In this document: positions 34,375 through 45,171 of the stretch, in pieces | Layout of the letters: the number at the start of each line of letters is the position of its first letter | How positions within the stretch are numbered: position 1 is the first letter of the stretch | Translations under genes and position numbers: made by a program | Assembly (NCBI RefSeq): GCF_002968635.1 | Contig: NZ_PVBN01000015.1 | Span: 62,001 to 126,000, forward strand | DNA length: 64,000 nucleotides | From: Neorhizobium alkalisoli | GTDB taxonomy: Bacteria; Pseudomonadota; Alphaproteobacteria; Rhizobiales; Rhizobiaceae | Direction of reading: 5' to 3' | Notes under the pieces: model-generated | What the model saw: only the letters and a program-made list of their open reading frames with translations | Database searches by the model: none | Told to the model about the DNA's origin: nothing

Positions 34375-35648
34375 GACGCGGACCGATGGCGGGAGATGAA
34401 CAATCTTACGGCCGCAACCGCGCATAGAGCCTCGCCCGCGATCAACGCAATGGCAGCACCGTCAAGCCCGATGACTGTGCAGAGCACGAAAGTCAGAAGG
34501 AGCGTGAATAGCGAGGCGCCGAGGCTGAACCTCGCGAAGGAGACATGCGAATTCGTCGCCAGCAGCATGTTCGATACGAAGTACCAGGCACCATGGACCG
34601 ACGTGGCGAGCGCCATGAGCACGACGAAGGAGCGCGACGGCGAGATGTGGCCGCCACTCCAGAGTTCGACGAACTCCTTCCCGAAGAAGGCGAACAACAA
34701 GGCTCCGGGCAGAAGTACGCAGCCGATCATCAGGCTGTTGATCCTGATGATGCCGGACAATTGCCGATTGTCGGCAAGGGCGAATGCCTTGGACAATTCG
34801 GGCATGGTCGCGCGATTAACAACGCCGATGATCTGCACCAAAAGTCTGCTGCAGGTTCTCACCGGCGTATAGAGCGCGACCGCCGCCGGTGAAAGGACAG
34901 CCCCGATGATGAGAACCGTGCCTTGAAGATTGATCGCCAACGAGACGGGTATCGCCATAGCGGCGATGGCGGGCTTGAACAGGCGCCTCAGGTCGCCGAT
35001 GCTCGCATGGCCGAAACCGTATCGCAACCAGGACACCTGCCGCCGAAGCAGGGCGTAGAGCACAACCATGTTCAACGACCGCATCACAAGTTGGCACAAA
35101 GCGACCTCTGCAAAGCCGCCGCCAAGGAAGGCCGTGGAAAGCGCTGCCAGGCCCTCTACGAGGACCAGAAAATCATAGCTGATCGTTCCGATCGCATAGT
35201 GGCCGCTCGCCCTTAGTGCCGCCAAAGGCATCCGGGAGACCAGCGACAATGCCGCGAACAGGGCGAGAAGGAGAACGACATCCATATGTTGGAACGGCAC
35301 GCCGAAACTGCCGTACTCGATTACCGCGGCAGCAATCCCCACCAGTCCGACCGCCGCCATGCAAATCAGGAATATAAGCAGAGACGCACTCTGGAAGGTC
35401 CCGAGTGCCTTCTGTCGTTGTCCAGCGGCGATCTCCATCGTCATGCTGCTTGTGGCGGCTTGGACGAAACCCAGATCGGTCAGAGCGAAATAGGTGGGGA
35501 TGGTCGTCAGCATCATCCACAGGCCATACCGTTCCACTCCCCAGACGGATGCCAGGACTGGAACCGACAGCAGTTGCAGGAGAGCGTTCATGCCGATGCC
35601 GGCAGAGTTCGCCAAACTTCCCGAGACAATTCGTCTGCTGACGCTCAT
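34371..35648 (-). CDS. Wzx-like lipid-linked oligosaccharide flippase
   Basis: The 425-residue protein has about 12 membrane helices and a polysaccharide flippase opening: SGSLANSAGIGMNALLQLLSVPVLASVWGVERYGLWMMLTTIPTYFALTDLGFVQAAT. Such proteins move undecaprenyl-linked repeat units across the inner membrane before Wzy polymerisation. Start ATG 35648 is 16 bases downstream of the preceding stop. Confidence 0.9.
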   Translation of the reverse strand: MSVSRRIVSGSLANSAGIGMNALLQLLSVPVLASVWGVERYGLWMMLTTIPTYFALTDLGFVQAATSSMTMEIAAGQRQKALGTFQSASLLIFLICMAAVGLVGIAAAVIEYGSFGVPFQHMDVVLLLALFAALSLVSRMPLAALRASGHYAIGTISYDFLVLVEGLAALSTAFLGGGFAEVALCQLVMRSLNMVVLYALLRRQVSWLRYGFGHASIGDLRRLFKPAIAAMAIPVSLAINLQGTVLIIGAVLSPAAVALYTPVRTCSRLLVQIIGVVNRATMPELSKAFALADNRQLSGIIRINSLMIGCVLLPGALLFAFFGKEFVELWSGGHISPSRSFVVLMALATSVHGAWYFVSNMLLATNSHVSFARFSLGASLFTLLLTFVLCTVIGLDGAAIALIAGEALCAVAAVRLFISRHRSAS

Positions 35649-35664
35649 GTCCGCCCGCCGCCGA

Positions 35665-36951
35665 TCACAAGCTGCGAACAAGGCTGGCGAGACCATCATC
35701 GCGCGAGAGGCTGCGAACGCAGTCCGACAGCTTCCCTTCTCGACCGAGGCCGCCCTGAATGTTGGTCTGCCTGATCGTTGCCGCCATAGTCCCGGCATCT
35801 CCCGGCGGGATAATCGTCGCGGCGCCGTCCACGAACGATGCGAGCTCGGTCCCTTCGTCCGCCGTCACCAGAACAGGTTTGCCGCTTGCCAGCATGCCGC
35901 CGAGTTTCGATGGCAGCACGAGATCGGCCGCATCCTTTTCCTGCGGCAAGACGTGCAGATCAGCCATGTTCATAAATTCGTTCAGCCGCGCATAGGGCTG
36001 GAACGGCAGAAAGCGGACGTTTCCAAGGTGACCGTAGCGTGCCTTGAGCTCCGATTTCGACGGCCCCTCGCCGGCTACCACGAAATGGATTTTCTTCTCG
36101 TCCTCGAGGTGCTCCGCTGCGTCCAACAACACGTTGAGGCCCTGCTTCGCGCCGATATTGCCCGAATAAAGCACAACGAAATCGTCATCGGCGAAGTTCA
36201 GCTCCGAGCGATAGGGGCTAACTTCGTCCATCGGATAGATATGCGACAGGTCCACCCAGTTCCGGATAACCGAAACCTTTTCCCTCAGGATACCCTTGCC
36301 CGTCAGCCGCTCCGCCATCCGGTCGGAGATGGTGATCACCTTGTCGAAATGCCGGAGCGTAAAGCGCTCGAAAGCGTAGCCCAGCTTCTTCAGCCATGCT
36401 TTTGAACCGAGGTGGCCAACGGCAAAGGCCGCATCCACCTCGAGATCCTGCACATGCAGGACCGTCTTTGCCCCGACCATCCGTGCGGCCAGTTGGGCCA
36501 CCGGTGCGGCAAAGAGCGTCGGCTCGACGCAGAACACGGTCTGCGGGCGGCGGCGAAGGATCTGCCAGAAGATAATCGGAGCTGAGGTCAGCGCAAAGGA
36601 CAGTGGCGCTACGAGCCGCCAGATGCCTTTCATCCGCTGGCGCAATACGAGCGGAACGCGCAAAACCTTCACATGACCTTCCGTCGTGGCGGAATACCAG
36701 TTGCCGTATCCCGGCTGAACCTTCCAGCCCGGATAATGCGGAGGGGTCGTCACCACGGTGACATCCATACCCTCAGCGGCAAGATGTTCTGCAATTTCGC
36801 CCGTATATTTTCCTACACCAGCGATTTCGGGAGCATAGTTCATCCCGTAGATGACGATGCTCTTCCTTGCATGGGCGGGCGCGATTGAAACAGCCTGCTG
36901 AGCGATCCCAGCCTGATCCTCGCTCAGGGTATCCGCAGCGGCTAGCCTCAC
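35665..36951 (-). CDS. WcaI-family glycosyltransferase
   Basis: The 428-residue GT-B protein matches the WcaI (colanic acid fucosyltransferase-like) family: [45 protein letters not shown], the [16 protein letters not shown] signature, [10 protein letters not shown] and the donor site [24 protein letters not shown] 36951 overlaps the fcl stop (GTGA), so it is translationally coupled to GDP-fucose synthesis. That supports a GDP-fucose or GDP-mannose donor. Confidence 0.93.
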   Translation of the reverse strand: MRLAAADTLSEDQAGIAQQAVSIAPAHARKSIVIYGMNYAPEIAGVGKYTGEIAEHLAAEGMDVTVVTTPPHYPGWKVQPGYGNWYSATTEGHVKVLRVPLVLRQRMKGIWRLVAPLSFALTSAPIIFWQILRRRPQTVFCVEPTLFAAPVAQLAARMVGAKTVLHVQDLEVDAAFAVGHLGSKAWLKKLGYAFERFTLRHFDKVITISDRMAERLTGKGILREKVSVIRNWVDLSHIYPMDEVSPYRSELNFADDDFVVLYSGNIGAKQGLNVLLDAAEHLEDEKKIHFVVAGEGPSKSELKARYGHLGNVRFLPFQPYARLNEFMNMADLHVLPQEKDAADLVLPSKLGGMLASGKPVLVTADEGTELASFVDGAATIIPPGDAGTMAATIRQTNIQGGLGREGKLSDCVRSLSRDDGLASLVRSL

Positions 36952-37911
36952 GCAGCGTCTCCCTGGGAGCGCTCGAGGTATTCGCCGTCGAGAAACGCCC
37001 GATAGGCGCTGGCAATGCCTTCTTCCAACTTGATTTTCGGCGCCCACTCGAGACTGCGGAGCTTCTTGGCGCTCATCAGCTTTCGCGGTGTACCGTCCGG
37101 CTTGGAGAGATCATGTACGATCTTGCCCTGGAAACCGACGACCTTGCTGACGAGCTCTGTCAGTTCGAGGATCGTGACGTCCTCCCCGGACCCGACGTTG
37201 ACATGGGTGTCGCCGGAATAAGTCTTCATCAAATGAACGCAGGCGTCGGCGCAATCGTCGACATGCAGGAATTCCCGGCGCGGCGTTCCCGTACCCCAGA
37301 TGGTAATCTCCGGCAGATGGCCGACCTTGGCCTCATGCGCCTTGCGAATGAGCGCCGGCATGACATGGCTAGACTTCAGATCGAAATTGTCCCCGGGACC
37401 ATAAAGATTGGTCGGCATAGCGGAGATGAAATCACTGCCGTACTGCTTGCGATAGGCCTGGCACAGCTTGATGCCGGCAATCTTGGCAATTGCATACCAT
37501 TCGTTGGTCGGCTCAAGCGGCCCGGTCAGCAAGGCTTCCTCGACGATCGGCTGGTCGGCGAGTTTCGGATAGATACAGGAAGATCCGAGAAACATCAGCT
37601 TCTCGACGCCCACCGTGCGAGCGGCGTGGATGATGTTCGCTTCGAGAATGAGATTGTCATAGAGGAAATCGGCGGGATAGGTGTCATTGGCAAGGATGCC
37701 GCCGACCTTGGCTGCCGCCAGAAAAACGGCGTCCGGACGGTTCTTCGCCATCCACGCCTCGACCTCAGCCTGCCGGGTAAGATCGACCTCCGAGCGCGAT
37801 GCGGTGAGAATTTCGCAGCCTTCGGTGGCCAGCCGGCGAACGATGGCCGAACCGACCATGCCGCGGTGTCCCGCGACATAGACCTTCTTTCCAGCGAGGC
37901 TGTAGATCACC

Positions 37912-37919
<8 letters not shown>
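36948..37919 (-). CDS. fcl: GDP-L-fucose synthase
   Basis: The 323-residue extended SDR epimerase/reductase makes GDP-L-fucose from GDP-4-keto-6-deoxymannose with NADPH. Visible features are the N-terminal nucleotide site [18 protein letters not shown], the [29 protein letters not shown] block, the catalytic Tyr/Lys in [17 protein letters not shown] and the [13 protein letters not shown] motif. Its start overlaps the end of gmd by eight bases, so both enzymes of the pathway are coupled. Confidence 0.97.
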
Positions 37920-39015
<1,096 letters not shown>

Positions 39016-39018
39016 CAT

Positions 39019-39596
39019 ACCCTCCTAACGGAATCCGTCAGTATTAAAAACGTGGTGGACGCAACGCATCCAAGTGTAAAATTTCCGATTGCTTAAGCAT
39101 CGTCAGCAGGTTTTCTCCGTACTATACAGATACCTATGAAGCAATCATTTGCGCGCCGGGTGGTTAATTGCTCAGCGCTTAATCAAACCGCTCAAAATAA
39201 CATCACCAGATCAAAACGCAGAAGCAGCTGACATAACAAGGAGTACGGTTCGTCTGTGATTCACTTTATACAAGGGCAAATGTGAAAGGCTTTGGAAACC
39301 GCATGTCGAAGTGAGCGCAATTTGAGAATAATTTGATCCAGATGCAAAATTGCCTCAATTGATCGAATGTACTCCCTCATCTCGCAGACGCCGATGAAAT
39401 ACTGCGCGTCGTCTCACACATCTTGCGAGACGCGCCGGCCGGGTCACGCAGTCTCCCGTTGCCGTGCTTGCCGCAGACTTCGGCTCCAGCTGAGACCAAC
39501 GCCGAAATTAACACTCGCAGAGATGTTAATACTCCTTTAGTTAGCCAGTTCCCATTGTCGTCATGATTCTTGTTTGAGGCGAACGGCGGCACAGCA
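39019..39596. other. 578-base divergent regulatory gap
   Basis: No gene was found here. The gap separates gmd (leftward) from the phosphatase (rightward). The 39050-39370 part is AT-rich and includes ATTGCTTAAGCAT (39088-39100), containing the perfect palindrome TGCTTAAGCA. It probably holds the EPS operon promoter. Confidence 0.5.
39088..39100 (+). promoter_or_regulatory. ATTGCTTAAGCAT motif upstream of gmd operon
   Basis: Contains the palindrome TGCTTAAGCA. It matches 20643-20655 upstream of the wza-like gene in 12 of 13 bases and lies about 75 bases from the gmd start. Candidate operator for a regulator common to both EPS transcripts. Confidence 0.4.
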
Positions 39597-40391
39597 ATGC
39601 GCAAATTGACGGAGTGGTTTTCAAGGCGCGGGCTGAAGTATGCCCCCGTGCCTCGCCGCCGCCGGATCGATCTCGGCACGCTGCCACCCAGCTACCCGAT
39701 CTACGTCATCGGCGATATTCACGGCTGCCTCAAGGAATTGAAGGCGGCCGAGGAGCAAGTCGCCGCCGATATCCTAGCAACCGAACGCAGCGGCCCCGTC
39801 GTCTTGCTCGGCGACTATGTCGACCGGGGCCCGAGCTCCAGCCACGTCCTGGAGTATCTCATCCGGCCAAGCGAACTCGGCCTGAAACGCCTTCCTCTCT
39901 GCGGCAACCACGACGACATCTTTCTGAAATTTCTGAAAGAGCCCGAACTTTACTCGGAGTGGCTGGGGTTAGGCGGAGAACAGACGCTCATCTCCTATGG
40001 CATCGACCTGCATCATCTCGGCGTCCGCCAGAAGGCGCGCAATGCAAAACTGGGTGAACTGCTGGCAGAGGTCGTGCCGGAAAGCCACAGGCAGTTCCTC
40101 GCCGACCTGCCCATCTCGCTGAAGATCGGCAATCTGTTCTTCGTCCATGCCGGGATCAAGCCTGGTGTCCCGCTCGATGAACAGGAGGACGAGGATATGA
40201 TGTGGATCCGCGAACCCTTCCTCGCCGAAGGCCCGAAACTTCCCTTTATGGTGGTGCACGGGCACACGCCACATCCTACCCCTAGTCTTGGACCTGGCAG
40301 GATCGGCATCGATACCGGCGCTTACTACACGGGCAAACTCACCGTCCTCAAGATCGACGGCGGGCGGGCCACGTTTCTGCAGAGACCCTAG
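39597..40391 (+). CDS. PPP-family serine/threonine phosphatase / metallophosphoesterase
   Basis: The 264-residue protein has the complete PPP motif set: GDIHGC (39-44), GDYVDRG (72-78), GNHDD (103-107), a later FFVHAGIKPG and the VVHGHTPHPTP motif. It is a two-metal phosphatase removing phosphate from protein or small-molecule substrates. ATG 39597 is chosen; TTG 39570 would add nine residues. Its 3' end is three bases from the SDR gene on the opposite strand. A link to the EPS kinase is possible but unproven. Confidence 0.92.
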   Translation: MRKLTEWFSRRGLKYAPVPRRRRIDLGTLPPSYPIYVIGDIHGCLKELKAAEEQVAADILATERSGPVVLLGDYVDRGPSSSHVLEYLIRPSELGLKRLPLCGNHDDIFLKFLKEPELYSEWLGLGGEQTLISYGIDLHHLGVRQKARNAKLGELLAEVVPESHRQFLADLPISLKIGNLFFVHAGIKPGVPLDEQEDEDMMWIREPFLAEGPKLPFMVVHGHTPHPTPSLGPGRIGIDTGAYYTGKLTVLKIDGGRATFLQRP

Positions 40392-40394
40392 GCC

Positions 40395-41180
40395 TCATAT
40401 GAGCCTGCGCCGATACCACCACAGCAGAACCGGCTTGATCAGCGAACCGAACAAGCCGAGAGCGGTGATCGAGAACCCGAAATAGAGCTTGGACCTGCGC
40501 CGATCGATGGCATCCACGATGCGCTCTGCAACGGCTTTTGCAGTCCAGGGCAAGGCCTTGCCCATCAGCAGCTGCGCTTCAAGGGGACGCTTGGCCAATT
40601 CCCGCTCGAACTGCGGCGTGAACGTATCGGGAGGAAAGCAGATCGAGACACCGACGCCCGATCCTGCCGCCTCGGATGCAAGGGCTTCGGCAAAACCGAC
40701 AAGCGCCGATTTGGATGCGCAATAAGCCGTATAACCATAGAGGCCGATGAGCGCGGCGCCGGATGAGACGATCATGATCCGCCCCTGCCTGCGCCGCTTC
40801 ATTTCCGGATAGACGGCACGGACAGCATTGGCGACGCCTAAGAGATTGATCGTTACCTGTTCGGTAAAAGCGGCACTAGAAAGCGTTTCGAAGCGTCCCG
40901 GCTCAACGACACCTGCCGATGCGACCAGTACGTCACACGGGCCCAGCGTCGCCTCGGCGGAGCCGATTGCGCTGAGGACCTCGTCCTCGACGCCCACGTC
41001 TGCTGTGACAACGCATACGCTCGTCTCCGATACGTTATGGAGTGAAAGTAGCTCCCGCCTCGCCAGTTCGAGCCTTGCCGGATCGCGGGCGATGAGCGTC
41101 AGGCGTGCGCCGCGTGCCGCATAGAGCCTTGCGACCTCAAGCCCGATGCCGCTCGACCCACCAGTGACGATGACGTGCAT
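40395..41180 (-). CDS. RkpH-like SDR, resembling 3-ketosphinganine reductase
   Basis: The 261-residue classical SDR has TGGSSGIG (6-13), Ser139-140 (IMIVSSGAAL), Tyr153 and Lys157 (TAYCASKSALVGFAEAL). Overall it resembles 3-ketodihydrosphingosine reductases and ends in a hydrophobic, basic membrane-binding tail (KPVLLWWYRRRLI). The order PKS, alpha-oxoamine synthase, SDR is that of rkpA-rkpG-rkpH of rhizobial K-antigen loci. It likely reduces a 3-keto amino lipid made by its neighbours; the substrate is inferred. It lies 65 bases after the oxoamine synthase gene. Confidence 0.88.
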   Translation of the reverse strand: MHVIVTGGSSGIGLEVARLYAARGARLTLIARDPARLELARRELLSLHNVSETSVCVVTADVGVEDEVLSAIGSAEATLGPCDVLVASAGVVEPGRFETLSSAAFTEQVTINLLGVANAVRAVYPEMKRRRQGRIMIVSSGAALIGLYGYTAYCASKSALVGFAEALASEAAGSGVGVSICFPPDTFTPQFERELAKRPLEAQLLMGKALPWTAKAVAERIVDAIDRRRSKLYFGFSITALGLFGSLIKPVLLWWYRRRLI

Positions 41181-41245
41181 GAGCCCCCTCGTCCGGCTTC
41201 TCCCGGATCGCCTAGCACCATTTGACGGACAAGTATCAGCGCGAC

Positions 41246-42679
41246 CTAAGCTTCACCAGTCGTCTGGAACAACGGAGAAAGCTTCATCACCTTGTCCATA
41301 TCGAGCGAGGCCAGACCGAAATTGCGATCCTTCAAATCTTTGAGCCTGCGGGCCGTAACCTCCACCGAATGGCGGATCTGCTCTTCGGTGTGATCGCAGG
41401 TAATGAAAAACCGCAGCCTTGCCATACCCTCCGGCACCGCAGGGTGGATGATCGGCAGAACGTTGATCCCCTCCTCCAGCAGTTCATTGGAAAGCTGCAC
41501 GGCGCGAAGCGAATCGCCCACGATGACCGGCACGACGGAGAAGCCCAGACTGAGCCCGGTGTCGAGGCCCGCTTCCCTGGCATATTTGAGAAACAGCGCG
41601 CCGTTGCGATGCAGCCTCTCGGTCCGCTCCGGCTCGGTGCGCAGGATATCCAGACCCGAACGCGCTGCCGCCGCAAGAACGGGGGCCAGTCCGACGCTGT
41701 AGACGAACCCGCCTGCCTCAGCCTTCAGGACGTCGACAAGCGCCTGCGAGCCGGCAATATATCCCCCGCAGCTCGACGTCGTCTTGGAGAGCGTTCCCAT
41801 CCAGATATCGACATCCCGGGGATCGGTACCGAAGTGTTCGAAGGTCCCGCGCCCGGTCTTGCCCAGCACGCCGAGCGCATGGGCTTCGTCCACCATCAGC
41901 CAGAAGCCGTAACGAGAACGCAATTCCATCAGCGCCGGCAGATCGGCAACATCGCCGTCCATGGAATAGACACCCTCGACGATAACAAGGATCCGTCGAA
42001 AATCGGAAGACAGTGTCCGGAGCACAAACTCCAGATTGTCCATATCGTTGTGGCGGAAGAGGCGCCGTGTCGCGCCGGATTGCTTGATGCCCGCCAATGC
42101 GCTGTTGTGAATGAATTCGTCGTGGATCACCAGATCCAGCGGCCCCATGAGACAGCTTATCGCAGCAACATTCGTCAGATATCCGCTTACGAAACAGACT
42201 GCGGCATCAACGCCGTAGACGGAAGCAAGGTCCGCCTCCAACTCGGTATGAACGGGTCTCTCGCCGGCAACCAGGCGGCTCGCCGAGGCCGAAATCCCGA
42301 AGCGATCTATGGCCGCCTTTGCCCGCTCCGTCGTCTGTGGGTCGGTGTTGGTTCCCAGATAGTCATACGATGCGAAGTTGATGAATTCGTGCCCGCCGAT
42401 TTCCGTGGTCGCGCCGGCTGCCTTGTCATGCGAGCGATAGAAAGGATTGGCAACGCCGATCATTTCGCCCGCCATCCGCTGGACATGCACGCGCTGATAT
42501 TCCGGCAGCTCGTCAAAGCGCAGGACCTGGCGGACTGCAGGCGCGGGTTGCCGGTTCAACCGGGCTGCGCGATTGCGCCCGGACGATTCGCTCGCCTGAC
42601 GCATCTTGTCCAGCAGACCACGCTTTCCCTCCACGCCGAGGCCAGCGGAAATTTCGTCGTCCGGACCTTTTTTCATCAC
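41246..42679 (-). CDS. RkpG-like alpha-oxoamine synthase (PLP-dependent acyl condensing enzyme)
   Basis: The 477-residue PLP enzyme belongs to the family of 8-amino-7-oxononanoate synthase, serine palmitoyltransferase and KBL. PLP motifs: the lysine in GTLSKTTSSCGGY (Lys299), DEAHALGVLG (264-273), SYDYLGTN (104-111) and SASASRLVAGERPVH (130-144). These enzymes condense an amino acid with an acyl thioester, losing CO2. The acyl donor is presumably the ACP of the PKS encoded just upstream, since the genes overlap as GTGA (GTG 42679). The first 75 residues are an extension not usual in AONS. Confidence 0.92.
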   Translation of the reverse strand: MMKKGPDDEISAGLGVEGKRGLLDKMRQASESSGRNRAARLNRQPAPAVRQVLRFDELPEYQRVHVQRMAGEMIGVANPFYRSHDKAAGATTEIGGHEFINFASYDYLGTNTDPQTTERAKAAIDRFGISASASRLVAGERPVHTELEADLASVYGVDAAVCFVSGYLTNVAAISCLMGPLDLVIHDEFIHNSALAGIKQSGATRRLFRHNDMDNLEFVLRTLSSDFRRILVIVEGVYSMDGDVADLPALMELRSRYGFWLMVDEAHALGVLGKTGRGTFEHFGTDPRDVDIWMGTLSKTTSSCGGYIAGSQALVDVLKAEAGGFVYSVGLAPVLAAAARSGLDILRTEPERTERLHRNGALFLKYAREAGLDTGLSLGFSVVPVIVGDSLRAVQLSNELLEEGINVLPIIHPAVPEGMARLRFFITCDHTEEQIRHSVEVTARRLKDLKDRNFGLASLDMDKVMKLSPLFQTTGEA

Positions 42680-45171
42680 TGCGTCGCTGCCTTCTGCGGC
42701 TGGGTGTTGGAGTGGCTCTTCACCAGCCGGTCGACCACCTCATTCTGAGGTTCGGCCGCATCTTCCGCCTCGTCAGTGTGCTTCGATACACGTTCACGCA
42801 AGCGCGTCACGACGTCACCCACGGTCGTGTCGTCCCCAACGCCGCTCAATGGAATATCGAATCCGGTCTTCTGCTGGAAGCCCATTCCGAGTTCCATCGC
42901 CATCAAGCTGTCGAGGCCGATATCCTTGAGCACCTTGTCAGGCGTGATGGTGTCTTCAGTCACCCGCAAGATCGCCGCAATCTCGCCGGCGACGAATTTG
43001 TGAAGGATCTGCTGCGCCTCTTCGGCAGATTTGCCGTGGATCAGCTCCTCCAGATCGACCGTATCGCCATCGGCAACAGCATTGCCGCTGCCGGCCTGGC
43101 GGACGATCGTCTCGAAGATCGCGCCTTTGGCAATCGGCAACATGCGGACAGCATTCCAGTCGAGTTCAGCAATCATCACCGCCGCCGCGTCGATGCTTCC
43201 GGTATCCGCCACGAGATAGCGCTCGACCTGCTCCAGCGCATCACGCGCCTTCATGGCCGTCTTGCCGATCCGCTTGGCAAGGATCTCGTTGACTTCGGCA
43301 TTGCGAGCGAGGAAGCCGGTGTCGGCGATTGCACCAAAACCGACGGCGAGCGCCGGCAGACCTGCGGCACGCCGCTTGCGCGCGAGCCCCTCCAGATAGC
43401 CGTTGGCAATAACGTAGTTCGCCTGGCCGGGATTGCCGATCATCGTCGTTGCAGAAGAGAAGAGCAGGAAGAGCTCCAGAGCGTCCTTGGAGGTCAAGCG
43501 GTGCAGGACTTCGGCGCCCCTCACCTTCACGTCTACGACCGGTTTGTTTCGTTCGGGCGTCAGGTTCGAGAGCAATGCGTCGTCGAGCACCATCGCCGCA
43601 TGAATGACGCCCTTCAGAGGCGCCTCAGAGCGAAGAAGCTCAAGCAGCGAGCTGGCTGCCGCTTCGTCCGTGATGTCGCAGGCATGAACCGTCGCGTGGA
43701 CACCCTTCTTTTGCCATTCTGCGATCGCCGCCGTCGTTTCCTCGTCCGCGACACCGCGGCGCGAGCAGAGCGCGATACGTCGGGCACCCTTGGCTACCAG
43801 CCAGTCTGCGGCCGACAGGCCGAACCCGCCGATGCCCCCCGCAACCAGGAAGATGCCCTCAGCCGAGAAGCGCAAAGGCTTTCCTGCCGCTGCCAGAACC
43901 TTGTGTTTGCCCGAAACCGGCGGCCGGACAACGATCTTGCCGATGTGCCCGGCATTCTGCATCAGACGGAAGGCGGTGCCGATCTCGTCGTGGCCGAAGG
44001 CGCGATAGGGAAGCGGCGCCAGCTTTCCATCGGCGAACAGACGCCCGATCTCTGCAAAGATCTTCTTGGTGACAGCTGGCAGGTTGACGAGGAGTTGATC
44101 CGCGTCGATTCCGAAATAGCTGATATTGCGCCGGAACGGCCGCAGCCCGATCTTGCGGTCGGAATAATAATCGCGCTTGCCGAGTTCAAGGAAACGGCCG
44201 AATGGTTTCACCAGTTCGATGCTTCGTTCCATGGCCTCGGAGAACAGCGAGTTCAGGACGAGATCGACGCCCTCGCCGTTGGTGACGCCGCGGATACGGG
44301 TCACAAAATCCAGCGACCTCGAATCGAAGATATGATCGGCTCCGAGTGCCTCCAGGAAACGCCGTTTCTCCACCGTACCGGCGGTGGCAATCACGGTTGC
44401 GCCCTTCAATTTCGCGATCTGTAACGCCGCGAGGCCCACGCCACCGGCGGCGCCGTGGATGAGAATCGTTTCGCCCTTTTCGATATGGCCGAGATGGACC
44501 ATCGCATAATAGGCCGTCAGGAACGCAACCGGGACCGTTGCTGCGGCGGCAAAATCCATTCGCTCCGGCAATTTTGTGACGCCATCGCGGCGAACGCGAA
44601 CGTGGCTAGAGAAGGCAGCCGGCGCGATGCCCATGACCCGATCGCCGGGCTTCAGGTCAGTTACAGCTGCTCCCACCTCGATCACGCGTCCGGCCAGCTC
44701 CATGCCGATGGTAGCGCCGGCAAAACCGTCCTCCAGCGCTTCCTCCGGCAGGAGGCCCATGGCCCACATAACGTCGCGGAAGTTGAGGCCGGTCGCCTCG
44801 ACAGCAATGACAACCTCGTCCTTGTCCGCTCTCGGCAGATCGCATTCTTCCCAGGCGATGCTGTCCACACGGCCGCTGACGAGCTGCCGGATGGTCGCCG
44901 CCGAATAATCGGAAAGCACGACATCGGAGGACGGGAACGGGCCGACTGCTGCGCGAACTTCCCGAAGGCGATCATCGACCAGCATCCACTCGCGATTGGC
45001 TGTCGACGCGGAAAACACCTGGCTCAAAACCGAGGACGTGGCGACACCCTCGGTTTCGGCATCCAGAAGATGGACATCGAAGGTATCGTATTCGTTCTGC
45101 AGGACACGGGCAAAAGTCCAGAGGCCGGCATTAACCTCATCGGTGCGCTCCGCCGCCAACGGCGCCCCCCC
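42676..45171 (-). CDS. RkpA-like PKS/FAS, C-terminal part (ER-KR-ACP) after frameshift
   Basis: This is the second part of the giant PKS gene, out of frame with the first. The open frame continues 85 codons farther upstream to 45426, but those are shadow codons; homology starts at the nine-G run. Numbered in that longer frame (916 codons): enoyl reductase about 180-500 with NADPH motif GAAGGVG (325-331); ketoreductase about 523-710 with GGIGGFG (530-536), Ser657 and Tyr671; acyl carrier protein about 805-885 with the pantetheine site Ser840 in IGLDSLMAMEL. The stop overlaps the GTG of the oxoamine synthase. Joined to the first part it makes about 2,485 residues, the size known for rkpA. Confidence 0.9.
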   Translation of the reverse strand, partial: GGAPLAAERTDEVNAGLWTFARVLQNEYDTFDVHLLDAETEGVATSSVLSQVFSASTANREWMLVDDRLREVRAAVGPFPSSDVVLSDYSAATIRQLVSGRVDSIAWEECDLPRADKDEVVIAVEATGLNFRDVMWAMGLLPEEALEDGFAGATIGMELAGRVIEVGAAVTDLKPGDRVMGIAPAAFSSHVRVRRDGVTKLPERMDFAAAATVPVAFLTAYYAMVHLGHIEKGETILIHGAAGGVGLAALQIAKLKGATVIATAGTVEKRRFLEALGADHIFDSRSLDFVTRIRGVTNGEGVDLVLNSLFSEAMERSIELVKPFGRFLELGKRDYYSDRKIGLRPFRRNISYFGIDADQLLVNLPAVTKKIFAEIGRLFADGKLAPLPYRAFGHDEIGTAFRLMQNAGHIGKIVVRPPVSGKHKVLAAAGKPLRFSAEGIFLVAGGIGGFGLSAADWLVAKGARRIALCSRRGVADEETTAAIAEWQKKGVHATVHACDITDEAAASSLLELLRSEAPLKGVIHAAMVLDDALLSNLTPERNKPVVDVKVRGAEVLHRLTSKDALELFLLFSSATTMIGNPGQANYVIANGYLEGLARKRRAAGLPALAVGFGAIADTGFLARNAEVNEILAKRIGKTAMKARDALEQVERYLVADTGSIDAAAVMIAELDWNAVRMLPIAKGAIFETIVRQAGSGNAVADGDTVDLEELIHGKSAEEAQQILHKFVAGEIAAILRVTEDTITPDKVLKDIGLDSLMAMELGMGFQQKTGFDIPLSGVGDDTTVGDVVTRLRERVSKHTDEAEDAAEPQNEVVDRLVKSHSNTQPQKAATQ